From NCBI GenBank assembly GCA_945877995.1, contig CAMDXD010000007.1, positions 1-26,223 of the forward strand: a stretch of DNA of 26,223 nt. Reading direction: 5' to 3'. The translations under genes and the position numbers were made by a program. Positions 1 through 7,721 of the stretch are shown in pieces. Source of the DNA: Bordetella parapertussis. Its GTDB lineage: Bacteria > Pseudomonadota > Gammaproteobacteria > Burkholderiales > CAIKXV01. Every line of letters starts with the position of its first letter. The first letter of the stretch is position 1. A model generated the notes under the pieces. The model ran no database searches and was not told where the DNA came from. It was given only the letters and a program-made list of their open reading frames with translations.

Positions 1-363
1 AAGCCTGACCGCCTCGGCAATCTGCTCGCCGACGGTGAACACCGGGTTGAGGGAAGTCATCGGCTCCTGGAAGATCATCGCGATATCCTTGCCGCGAATC
101 TTCCGCATGGCTGCCAAAGGCAACTGGAGCAGGTCAACACCCTCGAACAGGACCTCGCCTGCCGAAATGCGGCCGGGTGGCTGGGGAACCAGGCGCATCA
201 CACACAGTGCAGTAACGCTCTTGCCGGAGCCTGACTCGCCGACGATCCCCAAGGTTTCGCCCGCGTTGACATGGATACTGACGTTGTCTACCGCTCGGAT
301 CTCGCCAGTCCGGGTCAAGAAATCAGTCGTCAGACCCTTCACTTCCAGCAGTGGAACAGACAT
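1..363 (-). CDS. Dipeptide/oligopeptide ABC transporter ATP-binding protein, N-terminal part
   Basis: The gene is cut by the left window edge; only the first 121 residues are present, reading leftward from an ATG at 363. The protein would hydrolyse ATP on the cytoplasmic side of a Dpp/Opp-type peptide or nickel importer. Visible are a Walker A motif GESGSGKS at residues 42-49 and a Q-loop in IFQEPMTSLNP near residues 98-108, the latter typical of DppD/OppD proteins. Signature motif, Walker B and the C-terminal oligopeptide domain lie outside the window. A G-rich stretch (GGGGGTTGG) just before the ATG can serve as ribosome binding site. The gene diverges from the dehydrogenase-like gene at 511 across about 150 bases. 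The substrate cannot be told; permeases are probably to the left. Confidence 0.9.
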   Translation of the reverse strand, partial: MSVPLLEVKGLTTDFLTRTGEIRAVDNVSIHVNAGETLGIVGESGSGKSVTALCVMRLVPQPPGRISAGEVLFEGVDLLQLPLAAMRKIRGKDIAMIFQEPMTSLNPVFTVGEQIAEAVRL

Positions 364-510
364 CCAACCCCCAAGGTGAACGGAGCAGCTATCCTGTCAT
401 TCTTTCAGGGTAGCACAACGCTTTTCCATGTTTCGATGCCGAGTTTCGATCGGCGACGTTCAGTCGATCCAACCTTCAGGCACGCAGTCACCCGTCCGGG
501 AGACATTGAG

Positions 511-1713
511 ATGAGTATTGACTTCAAGTGCAGCAGCTATCCGCTTCGCCTTTACAGCGGTAAAGGCGCGCTCGACAACCTTCCCTCGGAGCTCAGTCGA
601 GCCAAGGCGAATCGTGCGTTCGTTCTCTGCGGCCGAACGGTCTCCAGGACCACGGATCTGATTGCCCGCATCCGGCGCATCCTGGGCGTCTCGTACGTCG
701 GCGTATTCGACGAGATCGAGAAGGACTCCACCCTCCCATCGGTCATTCGGGCGACTGAGGCTACCCGGGCCGCAGCACCCGACATCGTCATCGCCGTTGG
801 TGGCGGAAGCGTCGTTCAAGCCGCTCGGGTGGTACTGGTGCTTCTCGCGGAATCCCGGCCACTCGAGCAGTTGGTTACCCAGTATCCCGAGAAGGGGTCG
901 GCAATCAGCCCGAAACTTCTCGAGCGCAAGCTCCCGGTGATCAACGTACTCACCCTTCCTACCGCCGCACAGAACCGCGGGGGCTCCGCGATCCGCAACG
1001 ATGCCCTCGATCACCGGATGGAGGTCTTCGACCCCAAGACGCGCCCGGTAGCGATCTTCTGGGATAGCGATGCATTGCTCACGGCCCCCGCCAACCTGAT
1101 CAAGGCGGCCGCGTGCACGGTCTACTGGCGGATCGTGATGAATCTCGGGTGGAAGGATACCAACCCGCTGCTCGAGGGAACGCGCCTTCACGCGTTCCGC
1201 CTTGCGAGCCGTGCCCTGCCCCGACTGGATTCCGCCGATCCCGCGGCACGCACCGAACTGTGTGCAGCTGCGCTGTTGCTCAATCGGGATGCAGACGAGG
1301 GGGGCATGGGCGGCGAGCGGCACTGGGCAGCGCGTGTGAGCTATGCGTTCGCCACAGCATTGCTGCTTTGCTACCCGAACGCCCGCCAGGGAGAGGTGCT
1401 GACCGCCGTGACCGGCACCGTCATCCGGCAGCTGGGTTCGAGAGATCCGGAAGCGATGGTGCAACTCGCCAGGAACCTCGCGGCCTGGCCACAGGATTGT
1501 ACTGAGGACAACGCCCCGCGCCTGATCGCCGAGTATCTGGATGCCGCGTTTACCCGCCTGGCGATGCCCACCAGGCTGCGGGAGCTTGGCATCCCCGCCG
1601 ACGGACTTTCCCAGGTGATCGACCGCTCGTTGAAGAACTTCAACGCCGACCCCCGTCAGGAGTTCGCGCAGAGCCGGGATCTTCTCGTCGATACTCTGCG
1701 ACTGTGCTGGTAG
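511..1713 (+). CDS. Iron-containing alcohol dehydrogenase / maleylacetate reductase family protein, degenerate metal site
   Basis: A 400-residue protein with the length and layout of the iron-dependent alcohol dehydrogenase fold: an N-terminal nucleotide-binding half with GGGS at residues 97-100 in VAVGGGSVVQAARV, a T-rich loop LPTAAQNRGGSA (149-160), and a helical C-terminal half. The family uses NAD(P)H to reduce carbonyls; maleylacetate reductases act in aromatic ring cleavage pathways. The usual D...H pair (DALxHAxE) is replaced by AAACTVYWR near 199-207, and of the two later histidines only His271 remains (HWAAR), with Asn-Ala where Pro-His-Gly is expected. The family's Asp and Lys after GGGS are Gln and Arg. 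The frame is open upstream to 271, but the ATG at 511 has GGGAGACATTGAG before it and fits the family start. The exact reaction is unknown; it may be metal-independent or inactive. Confidence 0.75.
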   Translation: MSIDFKCSSYPLRLYSGKGALDNLPSELSRAKANRAFVLCGRTVSRTTDLIARIRRILGVSYVGVFDEIEKDSTLPSVIRATEATRAAAPDIVIAVGGGSVVQAARVVLVLLAESRPLEQLVTQYPEKGSAISPKLLERKLPVINVLTLPTAAQNRGGSAIRNDALDHRMEVFDPKTRPVAIFWDSDALLTAPANLIKAAACTVYWRIVMNLGWKDTNPLLEGTRLHAFRLASRALPRLDSADPAARTELCAAALLLNRDADEGGMGGERHWAARVSYAFATALLLCYPNARQGEVLTAVTGTVIRQLGSRDPEAMVQLARNLAAWPQDCTEDNAPRLIAEYLDAAFTRLAMPTRLRELGIPADGLSQVIDRSLKNFNADPRQEFAQSRDLLVDTLRLCW

Positions 1714-1805
1714 GGCCAGTGCGTTCTCGTGGCGCGACCTTTGCAGAACCCCGGGTTCAAGCGGGACGATTGGCGCGACTCGTCTTGTATCGATCGCACC
1801 TGCAT
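1714..1805. other. Short non-coding gap after the dehydrogenase-like gene
   Basis: I see no supported gene, hairpin with a T-run, or repeat in this stretch between the dehydrogenase stop and the decayed gene fragments that follow. Confidence 0.4.
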
Positions 1806-1979
1806 TCACCGTGAGCCCGTCCCGCCCGGCAGATCGAGTTCGAGTTCGCAGGAATCCTGCACCCGATTGAGATCGGTCAACTGCTCAAGCAACCTGGGGC
1901 CGCCCGGAAAGCCCCTGGCCATCTTCATGAACTTGGCTGCCTGCTCGCCGTCGGATAAAGGCGATTCGGCAGAACTGCT
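1806..1979 (-). pseudogene. Remnant of the C-terminus of a probable MmgE/PrpD family protein
   Basis: On the minus strand, about 55 codons ending in a TGA at 1806-1808 encode AESPLSDGEQAAKF followed by a helical stretch with LLEQLTDLNRVQDSCEL. This resembles the C-terminal end of MmgE/PrpD proteins (2-methylcitrate dehydratase family), which typically reads NPLSDxExxxKFxxLA followed by a short helix and a D-V-x-x-L tail. No start codon, no N-terminal domain and no room for the rest of the roughly 450-residue protein exist. Directly upstream, in other frames, the strand carries the beginning of a Bug receptor gene, so the piece looks like one side of a deletion scar. The family call rests on a short match read by eye; an unrelated small ORF is possible. 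Confidence 0.45.
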
Positions 1980-2131
1980 CAACGCCCATTTTGCCGACAA
2001 TGTGCGCGCTGGTACTGCAACGCCCCCGGACCGAATGCGGCGACAACACGAATGGGCTGCGTCGTATACGGCTGCTGCGCTTCTGGGTGGGTCAATAGGA
2101 GTGCGATGAATGAGCCCGACAAAGACGTGGT
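1966..2131 (-). pseudogene. Decayed N-terminal fragment of a Bug/TctC-family receptor gene
   Basis: Immediately after the XRE-cupin gene stop (TAG, 2132-2134) and in the same frame, the minus strand encodes a hydrophobic stretch SGSFIALLLTHPEAQQ, then YTTQPIRVVAAFGPGA. This is the exit of a signal peptide followed by the first strand and carboxylate-binding loop of a Bug receptor (usual form YPxxPIRxVVPFxPGG). Reading continues into a stop, but the neighbouring frame carries on with TSAHIVGKMGVEQF, which matches the next family block (xxARxVxxxLxExxGQ). So there is a frameshift near 2015-2030. The similarity ends near 1966, where the probable MmgE/PrpD tail begins. No ATG is left; a TTG at 2120-2122 is the only nearby start-like codon. 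The original gene probably followed the regulator in one operon. Confidence 0.6.
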
Positions 2132-2764
2132 CTACTTCGCGCGGCCTCGTTTGACCGTGTGCGGTGACTGGCCTTCTTTGCCAGCGGTAACGATAACGAG
2201 AGCCTCGGCCTGCTGTTTTCCGACCGAGGTCGAGCGATGTGGGAGGCGCGCGTCGAACACGATGCAATCGCCTGCGTTTAGGGTCATCGTGTGATTGGGT
2301 AAGGCTACCTCAAGCTTTCCTTTGAGCACGAAAATCATCTCCTCGCCTCCATGCTCGAAAGTATTCCGCGCCCCGGTTGCGATAAATGGAGGCTGCATGA
2401 CGAATGCATCGTAGAGCCCGTGTGTCATGCCTGGTGCAATCGCCTCGTAACGATAGCCCGTGTCTTGGCCATCCCGTCGGTGGAAAGGCTTCCGCTGGTG
2501 CTTTCGGACAATGACAAATTCGTTCGCCCTTTCTCCGATGCCGAACAGGTCGCTGATCGGCACGTCGAAGGCCTGCGCGAGCTTCATTGCCGTGGCGATG
2601 GACGGCACGGATCGTCCGCGCTCCACTTTGGAAAGGTAAGACTTCGTCAGCCCGGTGCGCTCTGCGAGTGCTTCGAGGGTGAGCCGCTTCAGCTCACGCA
2701 GGCGCTTTAGCCGCCAGAAGGCATGCGGTTCGCCTTGAAGGGGAGCCTTTTTTATGGCTGGCAT
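2132..2764 (-). CDS. XRE-family transcriptional regulator with C-terminal cupin domain
   Basis: A 210-residue DNA-binding regulator. An N-terminal XRE helix-turn-helix lies at about residues 20-75 (LTLEALAERTGLTKSYLSKVERG), followed by a cupin sensor domain at about 110-195 with EHGGEEMIFVLKGKLEV and LNAGDCIVFDARLPHRS. Proteins of this build sense a small ligand with the cupin barrel and control neighbouring uptake or catabolic genes. The frame is open to an ATG at 2797, but that ATG sits inside a perfect palindrome and has no ribosome binding site; the ATG at 2764 has AAGG six bases upstream and is preferred. The gene diverges from the cyclase gene at 2884 and was probably followed by a Bug gene, now decayed. 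The ligand is unknown; the cyclase substrate or product is an obvious candidate. Confidence 0.88.
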   Translation of the reverse strand: MPAIKKAPLQGEPHAFWRLKRLRELKRLTLEALAERTGLTKSYLSKVERGRSVPSIATAMKLAQAFDVPISDLFGIGERANEFVIVRKHQRKPFHRRDGQDTGYRYEAIAPGMTHGLYDAFVMQPPFIATGARNTFEHGGEEMIFVLKGKLEVALPNHTMTLNAGDCIVFDARLPHRSTSVGKQQAEALVIVTAGKEGQSPHTVKRGRAK

Positions 2765-2771
2765 GTTCGCC

Positions 2772-2800
2772 TTGACAAGTGAGTGCTTAAAGGACACATT
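2772..2800 (+). promoter_or_regulatory. Candidate promoter for the cyclase gene
   Basis: A consensus -35 TTGACA lies at 2772-2777, with a weak -10 (CACATT, 2795-2800; three of six consensus bases) after a 17-base spacer. The -10 overlaps the palindrome at 2793-2805, so a protein bound there would block it. Read by eye only. Confidence 0.35.
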
Positions 2801-2805
2801 GTGTC
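2793..2805. promoter_or_regulatory. Perfect palindrome GACACATTGTGTC, candidate operator for the XRE-cupin regulator
   Basis: Two perfect 6-base arms (GACACA and TGTGTC) flank a single central T. The site lies between the divergent regulator (start 2764) and cyclase (start 2884). It is itself flanked by direct repeats TGCTTA at 2784-2789 and 2807-2812. A position overlapping a candidate -10 box fits autoregulation and repression of the divergent gene. Binding is inferred from position. Confidence 0.55.
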
Positions 2806-2883
2806 ATGCTTAGGAGCCGAGTCGAACTCTGAACAGTAAAGCGTACCCACCCGCACTGAAACTAACACTGCCATGGAAGCGAC

Positions 2884-3588
2884 ATGAGAATCGTAGATCT
2901 AAGCATGACTGTATCGAATTGGGACCAGAACTCGTTCGCACCCGAAGAAACGTACTTCAAGCTGCGGCCGATCGTAAAGTGGGAGGAGAAGGGATTCGTA
3001 TCGAACATGGTCGAGATGACGGTCCACGCCGGGACACACGTCGACTCGCCACATCATTTCTATCGCGATCTGCCGTGCATCGAGCAGATTCCAGTCGAGA
3101 CGTTCGTCGGTGAAGCGATCGTTTTGGACCTCACGTTTAAAGGACATGCGAACGCACGCATCTCACCGGAAGACCTCGAGCGCGCGGAGAAAGCGCTCGA
3201 GGACCAGGGGCTGACGATTGAGCCGGACGGCATTCTCCTGCTTCGCACTGACTGGCCAAAGTCGCATTCGCCACTCGACCCGTCGTGGTGGAACGACTCC
3301 CCCTGTCTGACCAAGGCTGCGGCCGAGTGGATCGTGCAAAAGCAGCCGCGCGGCGTGGGTTTCGATTTTGCGCAAGAGGAGAAGGGCGGCGAGCACGAAT
3401 ACGAGCAGGCGGATGAGATCCTCACGGGCGCTATGCGTGTGCACAAAGCGATGCTCTGCAAGATCAAGTTCCAGATCGAAAACCTCATCAACCTCCACGA
3501 ACTGCCGTCGAAGGTGCAGATTGCCGCGCTCCCCGTGAAGTGGCACAGCGAATCCGCACCGGCGCGCGTGATCGGCATCATTCAGTAG
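2884..3588 (+). CDS. Cyclase family protein (kynurenine formamidase-like metal-dependent hydrolase)
   Basis: A 234-residue cytoplasmic protein of the cyclase/KynB family. The family hydrolyses amide or similar bonds using a metal held by the motif HxGTHxDxPxH; here it is HAGTHVDSPHHF at residues 48-59, with His48, His52, Asp54 and His58 present. The C-terminal part, FQIENLINLHELPS, also fits the family, as do the length and start (MRIVDLSMTV). GGAAGCGAC before the ATG is a usable ribosome binding site. It lies divergent from the XRE-cupin regulator, with a palindrome between, so it is the likely main target. Proteins of this family next to Bug receptor genes are common in Burkholderiales catabolic clusters. 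A role in tryptophan breakdown is not supported by neighbours; the substrate is unknown. Confidence 0.88.
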   Translation: MRIVDLSMTVSNWDQNSFAPEETYFKLRPIVKWEEKGFVSNMVEMTVHAGTHVDSPHHFYRDLPCIEQIPVETFVGEAIVLDLTFKGHANARISPEDLERAEKALEDQGLTIEPDGILLLRTDWPKSHSPLDPSWWNDSPCLTKAAAEWIVQKQPRGVGFDFAQEEKGGEHEYEQADEILTGAMRVHKAMLCKIKFQIENLINLHELPSKVQIAALPVKWHSESAPARVIGIIQ

Positions 3589-3748
3589 ACAGCGGATCGA
3601 GGGAATGGTGGCGGACTTGCCGACCATTGCGCTCGCACACAAAGGGGGCGCCAGACCCATTGGCATGATTGCTGCCTTTTGGTTTTCCTTATGGCGAAGC
3701 GCGACCTCCAGGCCAGCAACCAGCAGCCTTCCGATTCGAACACTGCCG

Positions 3749-4756
3749 ATGACATTCAGTTCGTTCGACCATGCTTCACGCCGTCGCCGTGCCCGCAGGC
3801 TTGCGAGTGCAGCAGCAGGGGCCCTGCTCCTGCGCTCGCTCGTCTGCGATGCACAGACATGGCCAACCCGGCCGGTACGGATCATCGTGCCATTCGCCCC
3901 GGGCGGCGCGTCCGATTCTTCGGCGCGAGTCATCGCGCCCCGCCTCGCGGAGATGCTCGGGCAACCGGTCGTCATCGAGAACCGCGCCGGCGCTGGCGGC
4001 ACCATCGGCACGATCGTGGCAGCGAAGTCGACGCCGGACGGCCATACGCTCCTGCTTGGATCTTCGACGGAGATCGTGCTGAATCCGAACTTGTATGATC
4101 GGCTGCCCTACGACACCGTTCGCGATTTCACGCCGGTGACCCTGTTGTCTTCTACGCCCCTGCTTCTGGTCGCCCATCCAGTGGTACCCGCGCCCACGGT
4201 TGCCGCTCTGCTGCAGCTGACGCGCAAGCAACCTGGACGATTGAACTATGCCACTTCGGGCAACGGCAGTTCCGGACACATGGCCGCGGAACTGCTTCGC
4301 TCGATGACTGGCATCGACATCGTGCACATTCCCTTCCAGAGTGGAAGCGCAGGGGTGGCCAGCCTGCTCAACGGACAGGTCGACATCATGTTCTCTGCCA
4401 TGCCGAATGTCGTGGGTCAGGTGCACGCCGGACGTCTGCGTGCCATTGCGATAACCACGCTCTCCCGGTCACCGGCCCTGCCCGACGTGCGTACCATGGG
4501 GGAGTCCGGGCTTGTAGACTACGACATCGCCATCTGGAACGGCATGTTCACGCCCGTGGGTGTCACACGTGACATCATCTCCAAACTCCACGAGGCGTTG
4601 CTTCGAACTGTCGCACTGCCCGATACCCGCGAGTCCTTCAGCCGATTCGGCGCAGACCCCGTAACCAGTACCCCCGAACAGTTCAGCGCCTACGTGAAAG
4701 CCGAACTGGCGCGCTGGGCCGCAGTCGTCAAGGCCACTGGTGCGCGCCTGAATTGA
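3749..4756 (+). CDS. Bug/TctC-family tripartite tricarboxylate transporter substrate-binding protein (1)
   Basis: A 335-residue periplasmic receptor for an organic acid or similar carboxylate. The N-terminus has an Arg-rich patch (RRRRARRLA), a hydrophobic run and a cleavage-like site before QTWPTRP. Mature-protein hallmarks are PVRIIVPFAPGGASDSSAR, VVIENRAGAGGTIGT, the PDGHTLLLG block, a central IDIVHIPFQSG and LNGQVDIMF, and a C-terminal YVKAELARWAAVVK helix. The frame is open back to 3605, but the extra residues are not signal-like; the ATG at 3749 puts the Arg patch near the N-terminus as expected, though no clear ribosome binding site is seen there. No TctA/TctB genes are near. It opens a plus-strand run of five genes. 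The ligand is not predictable. Confidence 0.9.
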   Translation: MTFSSFDHASRRRRARRLASAAAGALLLRSLVCDAQTWPTRPVRIIVPFAPGGASDSSARVIAPRLAEMLGQPVVIENRAGAGGTIGTIVAAKSTPDGHTLLLGSSTEIVLNPNLYDRLPYDTVRDFTPVTLLSSTPLLLVAHPVVPAPTVAALLQLTRKQPGRLNYATSGNGSSGHMAAELLRSMTGIDIVHIPFQSGSAGVASLLNGQVDIMFSAMPNVVGQVHAGRLRAIAITTLSRSPALPDVRTMGESGLVDYDIAIWNGMFTPVGVTRDIISKLHEALLRTVALPDTRESFSRFGADPVTSTPEQFSAYVKAELARWAAVVKATGARLN

Positions 4757-4930
4757 CGGCGCGCCACCACGAGTACGCCCCAACGTGGGTCTGGCGCACG
4801 GTGATGATCTGCCAAGCTAAAGCGAGGGCCGTTGATTCAAAAGGAGTTGCGTTGTTCCGGCCTCCGTGGCATCGGGATTGCCGAAGACCGGCCTGTCACG
4901 CGAATACCCCGCGTTCCGGAGATCCAGAAC

Positions 4931-5902
4931 ATGCTGCCGAAGCTGTGGATGTCGCTGCTGGTCCTGTGTCTTGTACTAAGCTCGGCCGATGCGCCGGCGC
5001 AGTTCCCCGAGCGGCCGATCCGGGTGATCATCCCGTTCGCACCTGGCGGTAACATCGACGTGACCGCACGCGTCGTGGCTCCGGTGATATCCGAACTGCT
5101 TGGACGCACGCTCATCATGGACAACCGCAGCGGTGCGGGCGGCTCGGTAGGCGCCGAGATCGTGGCCCGCGCCAATCCCGACGGCTACACGTTGCTGTTC
5201 GGTTCCACTGGACTGCTCTCGATTGCCCCGGTGATCAGTGAACGGCTGCCGTACGATCCCATACGCAGCTTCGAACCGATCATTCTAGTCAGTCGGGTGC
5301 CGCTGGTGATGCTGGTCAACGGGAAGTCGTCGGTAGCCTCCGTGTCCGATTTCATATCAGTTGCGAAAGGTCGTGAGGGCCTCACGCAGGGTTCATCCGG
5401 GACGTTCTCGACCGGCCAGCTTGCGGGAATCCTTTTCCAGTCGGCCACCGGCACGCGTTTGTTGCACGTGCCCTACAAGAGCGGCGGCGCGGCGCTGGTC
5501 GACCTCGTCGGGGGGCAGATCGACGTAATGTTCGAGCAGGTCAACTCTGCAACCGTCCACATCCAGACCGGCCGCCTACGGCCTCTGGCAATTACAGCCA
5601 CGAGCCGTTCGTCGTCGCTGCCCGACGTACCGACCATGCCTGAAGCCGGCCTGCCCGCAGTGGAGGCCGAAACGTTCAATGCAGTGCTGGCCCCGGCACG
5701 CACGCCGGCGTCCGTGATACGCACGCTCAACGACGCAGCGAATCGGGCGCTGGGCGTGAAGGCCGTGCGTGAGGGTTATGCGCGGCAAGGGGCCGAAGTC
5801 ATGGGCGGAACGCCCGAATCGGCGGCCGCGCATATCCGAAGTGAGCTCGCCAAGTGGACGAAGGTAATTCGGTCGGCAGGGCTCAAGCCGGATACCCCGT
5901 GA
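4931..5902 (+). CDS. Bug/TctC-family substrate-binding protein (2)
   Basis: A 323-residue periplasmic receptor. A short signal peptide (MLPKLWMSLLVLCLVLSSADAPAQ) is followed by FPERPIRVIIPFAPGGNID, the carboxylate-binding start of the Bug fold, then IMDNRSGAGGSVGAEIV, NPDGYTLLFG, LLHVPYKSGGAALVDLVGGQ and the final IRSELAKWTKVIRSAGLKP. The frame extends upstream to 4832, but the ATG at 4931 is preceded by GGAG at nine bases and gives a clean signal peptide. It follows the first Bug gene after about 170 bases and precedes the SDR gene by 49 bases. Its sequence differs widely from receptor 1, so the pair is not a recent duplication. Ligand unknown. Confidence 0.92.
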   Translation: MLPKLWMSLLVLCLVLSSADAPAQFPERPIRVIIPFAPGGNIDVTARVVAPVISELLGRTLIMDNRSGAGGSVGAEIVARANPDGYTLLFGSTGLLSIAPVISERLPYDPIRSFEPIILVSRVPLVMLVNGKSSVASVSDFISVAKGREGLTQGSSGTFSTGQLAGILFQSATGTRLLHVPYKSGGAALVDLVGGQIDVMFEQVNSATVHIQTGRLRPLAITATSRSSSLPDVPTMPEAGLPAVEAETFNAVLAPARTPASVIRTLNDAANRALGVKAVREGYARQGAEVMGGTPESAAAHIRSELAKWTKVIRSAGLKPDTP

Positions 5903-5951
5903 ACCTGGCCACCAAGGTCCGGACATCGATACACGACAGGGAGAAGGAAAC

Positions 5952-6731
5952 ATGCCTACACACGCACCCCAGAGCGCACTGCCGCTCCTCGGCAGGACAG
6001 CCATCGTCACCGGCTCGGGACGCAATATCGGGCGCGGGATCGCGATCGCCTTCGCGCGTCTCGGGGCTTCCGTGATCGTCAACGGACACAAGGACCAGGC
6101 CGCAATCGACCGGGTGGCGGCGGAGATCCGCGCTGCCGGCGGACACGCGCTCGGATGCCTTGCCGACGTCGGTGATCCGCGGTCCGTAAACGACATGGTG
6201 AAGGCCGCAACCGAAGCGTTCGGGCCACCGCTGATCGTGGTCTCCAATGTCGCTGCACGCAAGCATCGCCCGTTCCTCGAGACCAGCCTCGAGGACTGGA
6301 ACGGAACCCTTAACACCAACCTCAACTCCGCGTTCTACCTGGCGCAAGCCGCATTGCCAGCGATGCGGACAGCGACGTGGGGCCGGATCATCCACATCAG
6401 CGGCGAGGATGCATTCGCAGCAAACCTGCCCGGCCGCGCGGTAAACATCGTTGCCAAGGCAGGCATGCATGCACTCACCAAGGCCCTCGCAACCGAGTTT
6501 GCAACGGAAGGCATCACGGTCAACACGGTCTCGCCCGGCTACATCGACACCGAGCGCGACTGGAGCAAGTACCCCGAGAACCCGCAGTCGGCGCGTATCG
6601 GCCAGATCCCAATGCGCCGGCTGGGTCAGGTCGAGGACATCGCCGCCGCCTGCGCCTATCTTGCGCAGGACTCCGGGTCCTTCGTCACGGGCCAGGTGCT
6701 GCATGTGAACGGTGGTCAGTTCCTATACTGA
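5952..6731 (+). CDS. SDR family oxidoreductase lacking the catalytic tyrosine
   Basis: A 259-residue protein of classical short-chain dehydrogenase length. The cofactor motif TGSGRNIGRG is at residues 20-29, the SNVA block (usual NNAG) at 99-102, the active-site Ser at 150 (HISGED), Lys at 169, and the usual C-terminal FVTGQVLHVNGG. The family motif YxxxK reads NIVAK at 165-169, so the proton-donor Tyr is Asn; the codons are AAC ATC GTT GCC AAG. Classical SDRs reduce or oxidise alcohol/ketone pairs with NAD(P)(H); loss of Tyr usually weakens or changes activity. GGGAGAAGGAAAC before the ATG is a strong ribosome binding site. The NMT1-like gene starts 11 bases after its stop, so they are translated together. 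Possible roles are an altered reaction such as dehydration, or a cofactor-binding partner. Confidence 0.88.
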   Translation: MPTHAPQSALPLLGRTAIVTGSGRNIGRGIAIAFARLGASVIVNGHKDQAAIDRVAAEIRAAGGHALGCLADVGDPRSVNDMVKAATEAFGPPLIVVSNVAARKHRPFLETSLEDWNGTLNTNLNSAFYLAQAALPAMRTATWGRIIHISGEDAFAANLPGRAVNIVAKAGMHALTKALATEFATEGITVNTVSPGYIDTERDWSKYPENPQSARIGQIPMRRLGQVEDIAAACAYLAQDSGSFVTGQVLHVNGGQFLY

Positions 6732-6741
6732 CGGCCTGTAG

Positions 6742-7659
6742 ATGACCGTCACCCTGATCGAGAACTTCCGGGCCGTCTTCTACACCCCGTTCTATGCGCC
6801 CATCGCGCTCGGCACCTATGAGGCCGAGGGCGTGGACGTGCGCATCGTGACATCGACGACGATGGCCCGCACCATCCATGCGCTGATCGATGGCGAAGGC
6901 GAGGTCTCCTGGGGCGGCCTGAGCCGCCTGATGAACGGCATGCATTCGAACCCGGGACGCCGCCCGGTAGCGTTCTGCGAACTCATCGCGCGCGATCCGT
7001 TCTTCCTGCTGGGGCGTGCCCCCAACCCACGCTTCTCCTTCGCGGACCTGCTTGGCAGACGCGTGGCAACGGTGTCGGAAGTGCCAGCACCGTGGATGTG
7101 CCTGTCACATGACTTGCGGCTGGCTGGCATCGACCCCGCGTCAGTGACCCGTTCCCCCGATCGCACGATGGCGGAGAACGCGGCGGCGCTGGTGGCAGGC
7201 AATGTCGACGTGATACAGGTCTTCCAGCCGCATGTGCACCAACTGGTGTCCTCCGGTGCGGCCCATATATGGTGTGCAGCGGCCAACCGGGGCCTTGCGA
7301 GCTACACCACGCTTAACACGACGCGCGACTTCGCCGGCGCCCGGTCGGACACCCTTCACCGGATGGCACGGGCCGTCCTTCGCGCCCAGCAGTGGATCTG
7401 GCGCAACGATAGCCGTGAGCTGGCGCGCGCTGTCGCATCCTTCTTTCCCGATCTCCCGCCGGAAACGCTCGAGGCCTCTTTCGACGGCTACAAGGCCCTC
7501 GGCGTTTGGAGTCGCAATCCGCTCGTGTCTCGTCCAGGGTTCGAATGGATCCGGGACGCCGCTGTCGCCGATGGCCGAGTCCGGCAGCACTTCAGCTATG
7601 AGGACTGCGTCGACACCCGATTCGCGACCACCGCCATGTCTGCACTGGCCGGGAACTGA
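6742..7659 (+). CDS. NMT1/THI5-like (SsuA-type) protein without signal peptide
   Basis: A 305-residue protein with the fold signature of NMT1/THI5-like periplasmic binding proteins: FYTPFYAPIALGTYEAEGVDVRIV at residues 13-36, GEGEVSWGGLSRLM at 51-64, LLGRRVATVSEVPAPW at 104-119, and a typical helical end. Such proteins normally bind ABC-importer substrates (pyrimidine precursors, sulfonates). Here an in-frame TAG (6739-6741) sits directly before the ATG, so no upstream signal peptide can be added, and the first residues already belong to the mature fold. No ABC permease or ATPase is adjacent. It may therefore be a cytoplasmic enzyme or binding protein, as known for THI5 and for dihydroxyphthalate decarboxylase-like relatives. 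It lies between the SDR gene and Bug receptor 3. Confidence 0.78.
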   Translation: MTVTLIENFRAVFYTPFYAPIALGTYEAEGVDVRIVTSTTMARTIHALIDGEGEVSWGGLSRLMNGMHSNPGRRPVAFCELIARDPFFLLGRAPNPRFSFADLLGRRVATVSEVPAPWMCLSHDLRLAGIDPASVTRSPDRTMAENAAALVAGNVDVIQVFQPHVHQLVSSGAAHIWCAAANRGLASYTTLNTTRDFAGARSDTLHRMARAVLRAQQWIWRNDSRELARAVASFFPDLPPETLEASFDGYKALGVWSRNPLVSRPGFEWIRDAAVADGRVRQHFSYEDCVDTRFATTAMSALAGN

Positions 7660-7679
7660 CCGGCCGCCGTCCCGGCCGG
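7660..7679 (+). terminator. GC-rich intergenic hairpin, possible attenuating stem
   Basis: CCGGCCG (7660-7666) and CGGCCGG (7673-7679) form a perfect 7-base stem with a 6-base loop, beginning immediately after the stop codon of the NMT1-like gene. No T-run follows, so it is not a classical terminator. It could stabilise the upstream mRNA 3' end or separate expression of Bug receptor 3. Confidence 0.35.
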
Positions 7680-7721
7680 CGTCATCGACAACTGCATCGT
7701 TACAACCTCGGGAGGTCCAGC

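Noticed and set aside
460..1809. 449-codon open frame on the minus strand
   Set aside because: It is antisense to the dehydrogenase-like gene, has no recognisable domain and is explained by high GC content at third positions.
3606..3626. Imperfect hairpin after the cyclase gene
   Set aside because: The arms TGGTGGC and GCCGACCA pair only with a bulge and no T-run follows, so it is not supported as a terminator.
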